Shown here piece after piece: positions 32,694-39,358 of a stretch of DNA of 39,358 nt. The position numbers were made by a program, and so were the translations under genes. This DNA comes from Saccharopolyspora sp. NFXS83. GTDB lineage: Bacteria > Actinomycetota > Actinomycetes > Mycobacteriales > Pseudonocardiaceae. Position 1 is the stretch's first letter, and each line of letters opens with the position of its first letter. Where the stretch lies: assembly GCF_026241095.1 (NCBI RefSeq), contig NZ_JAPFGB010000044.1, positions 1 to 39,358 on the forward strand, given 5' to 3'. The notes under the pieces are model-generated. The model was not told where the DNA came from. It saw only the letters and a program-made list of their open reading frames with translations, and searched no databases.

Positions 32694-33304
32694 CACTCGA
32701 TGCCCTTCTGGCCCTTCTGACCGGCGTCCATCGGGTGCTTGACCTTCGTGGTCTCCAGCACCAGGTCGGCCGCGTCGAGCAGCGCCTGCGGCGCGTTGCG
32801 GCCGGTGATCACCACGTGCTGGTGACCGGGCCGGTCGCGCAGGGTCTCGACGACTTCGGCGACGTCGATCCAGCCCCAGTGCAGCGGATAGGTGAACTCG
32901 TCGAGCACGTACATGCCGTGGCGTTCGTCGGCGATCCGGCGGGCGATCTCCTGCCAGCCCTCCAGCGCCGCCGCCGCGTGGTCCTCCTCGGATCCCTGCT
33001 TGCGCGCCCAGGACCAGCCTTCGCCCATCTTGTGCCACTCGACGGGACCGCCTTCACCGGTCTCCTCGTGCAGCCTGCCGAGCGCGCGGAACGCGGACTC
33101 CTCGCCGACCTTCCACTTCGCCGACTTCACGAACTGGAACACGCCGATGGACCAGCCCTGGTTCCAGCCGCGCAGCGCGAGCCCGAACGCGCTGGTGGAC
33201 TTGCCCTTCATCTCCCCGGTGTGCACGACCAGCAACGGGCGGTTGCGCCGCTGCCGCGTGGTCAACCCGTCTTGCGGAACAGAACTCGGCTTTCCCTGAG
33301 GCAT
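32690..33304 (-). CDS. cobO: Corrinoid adenosyltransferase CobO
   Basis: A 204-residue CobA/CobO-type ATP:cob(I)alamin adenosyltransferase. P-loop VHTGEMKGKSTSAFGLALRG (about 27-46), FQFVKSAKWKVGEE, VLDEFTYPLHWGWID and VITGRNAPQALLDAADLV. It transfers the 5'-deoxyadenosyl group to reduced cobyrinate diamide. There is no good ribosome site before ATG 33304; a TAGGGT -10 box six bases upstream with TTCGAC 17 bp further suggests a leaderless mRNA. It is coupled with cobB. Confidence 0.95.
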   Translation of the reverse strand: MPQGKPSSVPQDGLTTRQRRNRPLLVVHTGEMKGKSTSAFGLALRGWNQGWSIGVFQFVKSAKWKVGEESAFRALGRLHEETGEGGPVEWHKMGEGWSWARKQGSEEDHAAAALEGWQEIARRIADERHGMYVLDEFTYPLHWGWIDVAEVVETLRDRPGHQHVVITGRNAPQALLDAADLVLETTKVKHPMDAGQKGQKGIEW

Positions 33305-33310
33305 GACCCG

Positions 33311-33339
33311 ACCCTAGGTCACCGCGAAACGGCGTCGAA
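33311..33339 (-). promoter_or_regulatory. Probable leaderless promoter of cobO-cobB
   Basis: On the minus strand TTCGAC (33334-33339) and TAGGGT (33311-33316) are 17 bp apart, and the -10 box ends 6 nt before the cobO ATG. Spacing is ideal for a housekeeping sigma factor and predicts transcription starting at or next to the ATG. Confidence 0.55.
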
Positions 33340-34096
33340 GCACGTGTAGCGGAGCTCATCGCGGAGATCCGGCGCGTGCGCACCGCATCCGCGTCCGCCC
33401 CGCACCACCCGGCCGCGAACGCGCCGGAATGCGCTCGGCACGATTTTCAGCGCACCGGAAAAGGGCGTTCCGGAAGAACACAACGGTGTCTTCGAAGTGA
33501 CCCGGGCAGCCGGGTGATCTCTCTTCCGGCCGGTCTTGCGCTCGATTCCCAGCGCCGTTCATCGCACTTCCCGAAAGCTGTCGGAGGATCGGAGTGAGTA
33601 CGTCTTCGCGCGCGGCGTCGACGCCGGACCGCGCCGCGGCCGGCCCTGCGTCCGGCCGGTCGTCCGCGGTGGCGTCGGCCAAGGCGTGCTGCGACGTGGA
33701 TCCGCCTCCCGGATTCGAGGTAGGGCGAAGGGAAATGCCGACGGCGATGTCGACGACTCCGAAGGAAATTCGATCGACCGGAAAGGCTCTGCGCTCCACC
33801 GGTCGCACTTCGGACCGCAACGGGGTGAATCCGCGCTGTGAACGGTGATCCGGGAGTGATCGCGAGCTCCGCTCCGCCGAGCAAGCGAGCCGACCCGAAT
33901 GGAGCATCGAGCGCCGTACCGCACCTGCGCGATTTCCAACATCGGCGGAAACGATTTCCACCGCGCCGCCCGGCCTCCCGGGACGCACTGCGATCGTCCC
34001 GTCACGGTCCGAGACGTCCCGAGCCGCGGAAGCGGCGGCAGCGGCGAAAGCGGCGGGCTCCGCGCGGAGCGCGACTCCACGGGGCACCCGCGGGCG
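33340..34096. other. Long gap without a supported gene
   Basis: About 750 bp with several open frames on both strands, for example minus 33356-34135 and plus 33594-33848, but none shows a family pattern, and the composition is mixed with many GAATTC/GAAA-like AT islands. The plus frame at 33594 has GGAGG nearby yet its protein is low-complexity. It may be a decayed gene or an untranslated spacer between two cob transcripts. Confidence 0.4.
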
Positions 34097-34154
34097 AAAA
34101 AAAGCGCCCCCGCGCTCGACCGACCTGGGGGTCATCGGGAGCGCGAGGGCACTT
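34097..34154 (-). terminator. Strong intrinsic terminator of the chelatase gene
   Basis: On the minus strand a 16-bp stem (34139-34154 with 34102-34117, two G-U wobbles) is followed by a run of seven T (34097-34103). This is the only hairpin in the window with a proper T-tract. It lies about 100 nt after the chelatase stop. Confidence 0.88.
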
Positions 34155-34187
34155 CGTGGTCCACCCCTGGGGGTCAGGTGGACGAAG
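34152..34187. terminator. Second hairpin before the main terminator
   Basis: GTCCACC (34159-34165) pairs with GGTGGAC (34177-34183), and CTTC/GAAG extends it around a bulge. It precedes the main terminator in the minus transcript, so the two hairpins are in tandem. Confidence 0.5.
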
Positions 34188-34252
34188 AAGAGCTTACCAA
34201 CTACGTCGGGATATTCCTACTCCGCCCGGACCGGGTCGTAACCGAATCGGAA

Positions 34253-36379
34253 TCAAGCGGCTCGGGCGGCGGTGTCGCGGGCCGCGCGGACGACCCCGGC
34301 GACGGCGTCCGCGGAGAGCTCCTCCAGCCGCAGGCAGGCCCCGCCGAGGGCGGTGGCGACCTGGCCGGCGAGGCCGAGGCGCACCACGCCCTGCTCGCAG
34401 TCGACCACCACCGATGCCACCCCGAGCCCGGCGAGCAGGCCCGCCGCGCGCATCGAATCCCGCACCGCCGCCTGCGCCCTGGCCCGGCCGGTTCCGCCGT
34501 CGCCGGCGGGGACCGTGGCCTTGCCGTCGGTGAGCAGCACGAGCAGCGGGCGCCTGCGCGGGTCGCGGGTCCGTTCGGTGGACACGACCTGGCGGACCTT
34601 GAGCAGCCCGGTGGCCAGCGGCGTGCGGCCTCCGGTGCGCAGATCCCGCATCCGGGTGGCGGCGATCTCCACGGAGGACGTGGGCGGCAGCGCCAGCTCG
34701 GCGTCCTCGCCGCGGAAGGTCACCACGCCGACCTTGTCCCGGCGCTGGTAGGCGTCGCGCAGCAAGGAGAGCACGGCGCCGCTGACGGCGGACATGCGTT
34801 CGCGGGCGGCCATCGAGCCGGAGGCGTCGACGGCGAACAGCACGAGGTTGCCTTCGCGGCCTTCGCGCACCGACTTCCGCACGTCGCCCCGGTGCAGGAC
34901 CAGTCCGGGGCCGCTGCGACCGCGCGCCCGCTGGTGGGGGGCCGCCGCGATCAGCGTGGACGGCAGGTGCACCCCATGTCCATCCACTGTGGAGGAACGG
35001 ACGGTCTGGCCGCTGCGGGACCGGGCGCGGGAGCGCCTGCCGGGAGCGCCTTCGCCGACTCCGGGGACTTCGAGCAGCCGAGCCCGGAACGCCGGTGCCG
35101 GCGCGGCCGGGGGTTTGCTCGCGGGAGCCTGACCGTTGCCGTCGCCTTGTCGCGAGCCGCCGTTCCCGTTCGGCGCGGGCGTCTCCGGCGGGGCCTGCGC
35201 CTCGCCACCGCCCGGCCCGTCCGGACCGTCGTCCGGTCCGCCGTCGGGGGCTCCGCCGCCGGGGCCGCCCGGCCCGTCGTCGGGGCCGTCCGGCGGTTCC
35301 TCCCCGCCGTCGCCCTGCTCGGAACCCTGGTCGTCGCCCGGCTGGTCCTCGGCGTGCTGGGCGGCGTCGTTGAGCGCCTGCTGCAACTGGTCCTCTTCGA
35401 CACCGGGCTCGTCGAACGGGTCGCGGCGCCGCCGGTGCGGCAGCGCCAGCCGGGCGGCGGCCTCCACGTCGGATTCGGCCACCGCGTCCGCGCCGCGCCA
35501 CGCGGCGTGCGCCACGGCGGTCCGCGCCAGCACCAGGTCGGCGCGCATGCCGTCCACGTCGAACGACGCGCACAGCGCGGAGATGCGCCGCAGCTCCGCG
35601 TCGGGCAGCCGCACCGACTCCACCAGGGACCGCGCCTCGGTGATCCGCCGCGCCAGATCGGCGTCCGCGTCGGCCCACTTCGCCGCGAAGCCCGCCGGGT
35701 CCGCCTCGAACGCGAGCCGCCTGCGCACCACCTCGGTGCGCGTCGCCACGTCGCGCGACGCCGCGACCTGCACGGTCAGCCCGAACCGGTCGAGCAGCTG
35801 CGGACGCAGCTCGCCCTCCTCCGGGTTCATGGTGCCGACCAGCAGGAACGAGGCCGCGTGCGTGACCGACACTCCTTCGCGCTCCACGTGCGCGCGGCCC
35901 ATCGCCGCCGCGTCCAGCAGCAGGTCCACCAGGTGGTCGTGCAGCAGGTTGACCTCGTCGACGTAGAGCACGCCGCGGTGCGCCGCCGCCAGCAGACCGG
36001 GCTGGTAGGCGCTGACGCCCTCGGTCAGCGCGCGTTCCAGGTCGAGCGAGCCGACCAGCCGGTCCTCGGTGGCGCCCACCGGCAGCTCCACCAGCTCCGC
36101 GGGCCGCCGCACCCCGGCGACCTCGGCGTGCGGGCCGTCCGGGCACTGCGGGTCGGGCCGGTGCGGGGCGCAGCCGAAGCGGCAGCCGGTCACGACGTCC
36201 AGCGGAGGCAGCAGCGACGCCAGGGCGCGCACCACCGTCGACTTCGCGGTGCCCTTCTCGCCGCGCACCAGCACACCGCCGATGCGCGGGTGCACCGCGT
36301 TCAGCAGCAGCGCCAGCCGCAGGTCGTCGTGCCCGACCACCGCGGTGAACGGGAAGCGCGGGCTCGCGGGAGCAGTCAT
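34253..36379 (-). CDS. Fused ChlI/ChlD-type AAA-VWA chelatase subunit (probable cobaltochelatase partner of CobN)
   Basis: A 708-residue protein. The AAA module (1-310) has Walker [10 protein letters not shown] (40-48) and Walker [18 protein letters not shown] near 140, like magnesium chelatase BchI/ChlI. A Gly/Pro/Asp-rich acidic linker (about 325-430) follows, as in ChlD/CobT. The C-terminal VWA domain (about 510-700) has the MIDAS start [20 protein letters not shown] and LTDGKATVP. No separate CobS/CobT genes are present, so it most likely powers CobN; relatives sit beside cobO in mycobacteria (Rv2850c). ATG 36379 lies behind GAGGAAGG, and a B12 riboswitch precedes it. Assignment to cobalt rather than magnesium is inferred from riboswitch and context. 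Confidence 0.9.
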   Translation of the reverse strand: MTAPASPRFPFTAVVGHDDLRLALLLNAVHPRIGGVLVRGEKGTAKSTVVRALASLLPPLDVVTGCRFGCAPHRPDPQCPDGPHAEVAGVRRPAELVELPVGATEDRLVGSLDLERALTEGVSAYQPGLLAAAHRGVLYVDEVNLLHDHLVDLLLDAAAMGRAHVEREGVSVTHAASFLLVGTMNPEEGELRPQLLDRFGLTVQVAASRDVATRTEVVRRRLAFEADPAGFAAKWADADADLARRITEARSLVESVRLPDAELRRISALCASFDVDGMRADLVLARTAVAHAAWRGADAVAESDVEAAARLALPHRRRRDPFDEPGVEEDQLQQALNDAAQHAEDQPGDDQGSEQGDGGEEPPDGPDDGPGGPGGGAPDGGPDDGPDGPGGGEAQAPPETPAPNGNGGSRQGDGNGQAPASKPPAAPAPAFRARLLEVPGVGEGAPGRRSRARSRSGQTVRSSTVDGHGVHLPSTLIAAAPHQRARGRSGPGLVLHRGDVRKSVREGREGNLVLFAVDASGSMAARERMSAVSGAVLSLLRDAYQRRDKVGVVTFRGEDAELALPPTSSVEIAATRMRDLRTGGRTPLATGLLKVRQVVSTERTRDPRRRPLLVLLTDGKATVPAGDGGTGRARAQAAVRDSMRAAGLLAGLGVASVVVDCEQGVVRLGLAGQVATALGGACLRLEELSADAVAGVVRAARDTAARAA

Positions 36380-36426
36380 GCCAGGTGTTCCTTCCTCGGG
36401 TCTCGGACGCCCCGATGTCGGCTGCG

Positions 36427-36590
36427 CCAAGGCGAGGCAGTGTCCTGACTCCCGGATCAACGCGGAACCCCGGCCTTCCCAGGCAGCAGCGTTCGCCGAC
36501 GCGCCCGGTGGCTCGCGAGGGAGGCCCGCTCCCCGGTCACAGTGGCGCCGACCGTGCCGGACTCGCACCGGCTTCCTGACCTGCCTTGGC
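36427..36590 (-). promoter_or_regulatory. Cobalamin riboswitch upstream of ChlI/D-type chelatase
   Basis: Read on the minus strand: GCCGGTGCGAGTCCGGC (36556-36572, identical to the cobN riboswitch), B12-box GCCACTGT (36539-36546) and the 3' element GTCAGGACAC (36440-36449). CCAAGGCAG and CTGCC-TCG-CCTTGG at the two ends can close P1. It ends 48 nt before the start codon, leaving room for an expression platform that masks the ribosome site. Confidence 0.93.
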
Positions 36591-36647
36591 TGGGACCAGC
36601 GTGCATCGTCGCAGATCACGGACGGCCGAGGAACCGCCGCGACGGGC

Positions 36648-37121
36648 TCAGCGCAGCGAGCCGGGGTATCGGTGCATGTCGACGTGCGGGATGCCGTCTT
36701 CGAGATACTCCTCACCCGAGGGTTCGAACCCGAAACCGCGGTAGAACTCCTGCGCGTAGGTCTGCGCCGCCAGCGTCGCCGGGGCGCGCTGGATCTCGGC
36801 GAGCGCGGCGCGCATCAGCTTGCGCCCGAGGCCGAGGCCGCGGGCGTTCTTGGCGGTGACGACCCGTCCGATGCGGAAGGTGCCGTCGGGGTCTTCGAGC
36901 AGCCGCAGGTAGCCGAGCACGTACCCGTCCGCGGAGTCGATCCAGAAGTGCCTGGTGCTGTTCTCCAGGTCCCGGCCGTCGAGCTCCGGGTACGCGCAGT
37001 TCTGCTCGACCACGAACACGTCCACGCGCAGGCGGAGCATGCGGTAGAAGTCCTCAGCGTCGAGGTCGGCCGTGTAGGCGCGGTGGACTGCGGTGGCGAG
37101 CGGTTGCAGGGTCACCATCAC
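36648..37121 (-). CDS. GNAT acetyltransferase, ElaA family
   Basis: A 157-residue ElaA-like protein. [20 protein letters not shown] (about 26-45) is the family hallmark; acetyl-CoA binding is at [20 protein letters not shown] (about 86-105), and the C-terminus has [21 protein letters not shown]. The substrate is unknown. The ATG at 37121 is followed one codon later by another ATG. It lies just upstream of the chelatase gene on the same strand; the riboswitch sits between them, so it is probably a separate unit. A 10-bp tandem repeat lies before it. Confidence 0.92.
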   Translation of the reverse strand: MMVTLQPLATAVHRAYTADLDAEDFYRMLRLRVDVFVVEQNCAYPELDGRDLENSTRHFWIDSADGYVLGYLRLLEDPDGTFRIGRVVTAKNARGLGLGRKLMRAALAEIQRAPATLAAQTYAQEFYRGFGFEPSGEEYLEDGIPHVDMHRYPGSLR

Positions 37122-37144
37122 GGGATATCACATTCCGGCTACGA

Positions 37145-37164
37145 CACCTGCGGTCACCTGCGGT
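37145..37164. repeat. Tandem CACCTGCGGT repeat before acetyltransferase gene
   Basis: Two exact head-to-tail copies of a 10-bp unit lie 24 nt upstream of the ElaA-like start. One helical turn apart, they would place two half-sites on one face of DNA, so an activator site is conceivable. Confidence 0.4.
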
Positions 37165-37343
37165 GGAAGTAGCGCAGGCCACGTCGTTCGCCCGGACCGC
37201 GATCGGCTGCCGAAATCGGGAAGTGCAGCGCACGAACGCGCCTCGCCCGCGCGAAGCGGACATTCCCGATGAACAGGTCATTCCCACCTGAGAGCCGCGA
37301 GCCGCCGGGCTTCCCATCCACCGGGATGATCTCGCCGTCTCGT

Positions 37344-38132
37344 TCAGAGCCGGGCCGCGACGTCCGACGAGACCGCCGCGATCCGGGTGTAGACGCCGGG
37401 CGTGCCGGGCCGCCCGCACCCGGTGCCGTAGGACACCACGCCGATCAGCCTGCCGTCGGCGACGAGCGGCCCGCCGGAGTCCCCGGCGCACGCGTCCCGG
37501 CCGCCTTCCGGCGCTCCCGCGCACACCCGCGTTCCCGGCTCGTAGTCCGGATACGCGGCCCGGCAGTCCGCATCCGAGCTGATCGGCACCTCGGCGGAGC
37601 GGAGCACGTCCGAGGACGAGCCGGTCTCGGTGGTGCGCCCCCAGCCGTAGACCCGAGCCGGGGCTCCCGGCCGGTACGACTCGGTGTCACCGGGTTCGGC
37701 CATCGGCAGCGGCTGCTGCGCGGCGGGGGCGGTCAAGGTCAGCACCGCCACGTCGCGCCCCTCGGTGACGTCCCGGAATTCCGGGTGCACCCACACGTCC
37801 CCGACCGCGCCGTCGGCGCCTCCGGTGTCGCGCAGGTCCGCCCGGCCGGTGATCGCACGCAGCCCTCCGGGGTCGCGGCCGTCGACGCAGTGCGCGGCGG
37901 TGACGACCTTGATCGGCGTGACGAGGGTGCCGCCGCAGAACTGGTGCCCGGCGCCGTCGGTCAGCGCCACCGCCCACGGCGCCGCGCCTTCCTCGGCGCC
38001 GCCGAGCACCCGCTCCTGGGCGGGGTCGGCGCCGGCCGGGGCGCCCAGCGCCGTCAGCGCCGCGGCCAACGCGGAGGCGCCGGCGGCGAGCCGGGCCGGT
38101 GAACGCCGCGGCGGGCGGGAGTGGTCGGACAC
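37344..38132 (-). CDS. Secreted trypsin-like serine protease
   Basis: A 262-residue S1 (chymotrypsin-fold) protease. GTG 38132 has GGAGG five bases upstream and yields a signal peptide (SDHSRPPRRSPARLAAGASA, then AAALTALGAPAGA). Catalytic triad: His in TAAHCVDG, Asp in GRDVAVLTL, Ser in CAGDSGGPLV. Cysteines around them are placed for the usual disulfides. The mature start appears to be near RVLGGAEEGA, replacing the IVGG activation motif, so a short propeptide is likely. No inhibitor gene is next to it. Confidence 0.93.
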   Translation of the reverse strand: MSDHSRPPRRSPARLAAGASALAAALTALGAPAGADPAQERVLGGAEEGAAPWAVALTDGAGHQFCGGTLVTPIKVVTAAHCVDGRDPGGLRAITGRADLRDTGGADGAVGDVWVHPEFRDVTEGRDVAVLTLTAPAAQQPLPMAEPGDTESYRPGAPARVYGWGRTTETGSSSDVLRSAEVPISSDADCRAAYPDYEPGTRVCAGAPEGGRDACAGDSGGPLVADGRLIGVVSYGTGCGRPGTPGVYTRIAAVSSDVAARL

Positions 38133-38232
38133 GACGGCCTCCAAGACTCGCACCGCTGATCGGAGGTGATCAACGCACTCGGCGGCACACGGTAGCGGCC
38201 CGGTCACCGAGAGATCAGGAGGGCGAGCTCAC

Positions 38233-38382
38233 ATGGGTTCGCAAGAATTTTTCGTTAAGATGGTTGTTGACGGGAAAAACTACGAAGCACTTGCGCGGCC
38301 GATCGCCGTTCGTCCCGTAGCACCGTCCACGATCCCCGGAGTCCGCGACGACGCGGATCCGAGATCACCCCCGATCCGGTGA
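38233..38382 (+). CDS. Unrecognised 49-residue protein
   Basis: ATG 38233 is preceded by AGGAGGG at 9-nt spacing, one of the best ribosome sites in the window. The frame reads MGSQEFFVKMVVDGKNYEAL and goes on to a Pro/Arg-rich end (ARPIAVRPVAPSTIPGVRDD ...). The first 60 nt are unusually AT-rich (GAATTTTTCGTTAAG) for this DNA, hinting at foreign origin or a need for open mRNA. No family recognised. It is followed 88 nt later by a LysE exporter in the same direction. It could be a small regulatory or leader-type peptide precursor, but nothing proves it. Confidence 0.55.
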   Translation: MGSQEFFVKMVVDGKNYEALARPIAVRPVAPSTIPGVRDDADPRSPPIR

Positions 38383-38470
38383 AACCTTCGACCGGTGGGC
38401 CCATCCGCCCACCGGCCACCTTCGTGCGCGCACGACCTGCGCGACGACTCGATCAAGGAGCGAACACGTC

Positions 38471-39097
38471 ATGCTGCTGGACTTCACGACCCTGCCGGCG
38501 TTCCTGCTCGCCAGTGCAGTGGTGGTGCTGACCCCCGGGGTGGACGCGTTCCTGCTGCTGCGGACCTCACTGCGGCAGGGCATCGGCGCGGGCCTGCGCG
38601 CCCTGCTCGGCATCCATACCGCGAGCATCCTGCAGGTGGCGCTGGTGATCTGCGGGCTCGGCACGCTGATCACGAACAACCCCGCGGTGCTGGCCATGCT
38701 CAAGTGGGCCGGAGCCGCGTACCTCGGCTACCTCGCGGTCATGATCGTGCGGGGCCTGTGGCTGACCCGCAAGGAGACCGGCGACGGCCTCGAATCGGGC
38801 AGCACCACCGACCGCCCGTACCTGCAGGGCCTGCTGAGCAACATCACGAACCCGAAGATGCTGCTGTTCAGCCTGGCCTTCCTGCCCCAGTTCGTGGGCG
38901 CCGCGACGGCCCCCACCCTGCAACTGGTCCTGCTGGGCGCGGTCTTCCTGGTGCTCGCCGCGATCTGGGAGGTCACCATCGTCCTCGCCGCGGCCCGCAT
39001 CGCCGACCGCCTCCGCCGCCCCAAGATCGCCCGCTCCCTCGACATGGTCAGCGCAGCGGCTTTCCTCACGATCTCCGTAGGCCTGGTCACCACCTGA
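38471..39097 (+). CDS. LysE/RhtB family exporter
   Basis: A 208-residue membrane protein with six hydrophobic segments. The family hallmark VVLTPGVDAFLLLRTSLRQG lies at about 18-37, with the second conserved stretch LLSNITNPKMLLFSLAFLPQ near 120-145. Such proteins export amino acids or related small metabolites. ATG 38471 follows AAGGAG. It may share a transcript with the 49-residue ORF upstream. A repeat-rich non-coding stretch follows it. Confidence 0.94.
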   Translation: MLLDFTTLPAFLLASAVVVLTPGVDAFLLLRTSLRQGIGAGLRALLGIHTASILQVALVICGLGTLITNNPAVLAMLKWAGAAYLGYLAVMIVRGLWLTRKETGDGLESGSTTDRPYLQGLLSNITNPKMLLFSLAFLPQFVGAATAPTLQLVLLGAVFLVLAAIWEVTIVLAAARIADRLRRPKIARSLDMVSAAAFLTISVGLVTT

Positions 39098-39358
39098 CCA
39101 CCTCCACGCGGCGAAAGCTCGCGAAGGGCAGGAGAAGCGACCCCGCCCAGCACCCGAAGACCGCCAGCAATAAGCGGCAATGCCCAGCCCGCCTCCCGAC
39201 CGAAGGCCGTGCAGTAAGCGGCGAAGCCAGCCTGCTTTGCGGCGTAGCCGTGCCTAACAGCCGAAGGCCGTGCAGTGGGCGGCGAAGCAAAGCCTGCCTT
39301 GCGGCCGAAGGCCGTGCCTGTAAAGCGCGAAGCGCTTTAGCCCACGTCCACAAGCCGA
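39098..39358 (+). repeat. Repeat-rich tail: two 61-bp tandem units and a GCGAAGC hairpin
   Basis: No gene is supported here. Units at 39200-39260 and 39261-39321 are similar head to tail (CCGAAGGCCGTGCAGT, then GCGGCGAAGC). Part of the second unit (39291-39320) matches the copy at 22115-22142. AAAGCGC-GAA-GCGCTTT (39322-39338) is a perfect hairpin with the very stable GAA triloop. The repeat runs on to the window edge. Confidence 0.75.

Noticed and set aside
33594-33848. 84-codon plus-strand frame with a nearby GGAGG
   Set aside because: Ser/Ala/Thr-rich start and no recognisable fold or family; kept only as part of the unexplained gap.
33899-36448. 849-codon plus-strand frame opposite the ChlI/D gene
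   Set aside because: Antisense to a clear AAA-VWA protein; composition is typical of shadow frames.
39200-39338. CRISPR-like array at the right end
   Set aside because: Repeats are adjacent 61-bp imperfect units without unique spacers, and no cas genes are near.

Overview
The window is high-GC (about 70 percent) actinobacterial DNA. GTG/TTG starts, ATGA/GTGA stop-start overlaps, XRE(DUF5753)-DUF397 gene pairs, a fused CobIJ, a fused ChlI-ChlD chelatase, DUF1876 and a HelD/HelR helicase point to Pseudonocardiales, probably Saccharopolyspora or a close relative. That placement is inference from gene content, not a database match.

The backbone is a split cobalamin (B12) biosynthesis locus. Left block (0.6-10.2 kb): cbiD and cobK start back to back; cobIJ-cobH-cobG form a tightly overlapping minus-strand operon; cobN (large cobaltochelatase subunit) diverges from it behind a cobalamin riboswitch and a short translated leader. 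Middle: a lone siroheme-synthase-type gene (cysG/cobA, 22.2-23.5 kb). Right block (26.8-36.6 kb): cobM, cobL and a degenerate cbiG-cobJ fusion; then cobO-cobB; then a fused ChlI/ChlD-type chelatase gene with its own cobalamin riboswitch. Together these genes run from uroporphyrinogen III to adenosylcobyrinate a,c-diamide. The set mixes 'aerobic' parts (CobG, CobN) with 'anaerobic' parts (CbiD in place of CobF, a CbiG-like protein). The only B12 riboswitches visible sit in front of the two chelatase components.

Accessory genes lie between the blocks. At 10.3-12.3 kb there is a small secreted protein, a small ORFan and an XRE/DUF397 module, with three copies of a nested palindromic repeat at gene 3' ends. 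At 12.4-16.3 kb a HelR-like RNA polymerase ATPase carries an apparent rifamycin-associated element and diverges from an MFS exporter. At 16.3-18.3 kb there is a second XRE/DUF397 module and an I36-type secreted inhibitor. At 18.5-22 kb there is a 3Fe-4S ferredoxin and its reductase, then an unusual MetRS with KFSTS instead of KMSKS. At 23.9-26.7 kb there are a DUF1876 protein and a two-component system. The right end (36.6-39.4 kb) has an ElaA-type acetyltransferase, a secreted trypsin, an unrecognised 49-aa ORF with a strong ribosome site, a LysE exporter and a repeat-rich tail.

The left edge (64-566) holds the remains of an excisionase-type antitoxin/PIN toxin pair: the antitoxin lacks its 5' half and the toxin appears to have an internal deletion. 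The most noteworthy items are the RAE-helR locus, the riboswitch/leader arrangement at the chelatase genes, the CobM disordered tail, the CbiG-CobJ remnant, the nested palindromes and a second dispersed repeat family shared between 22.1 kb and the right end.
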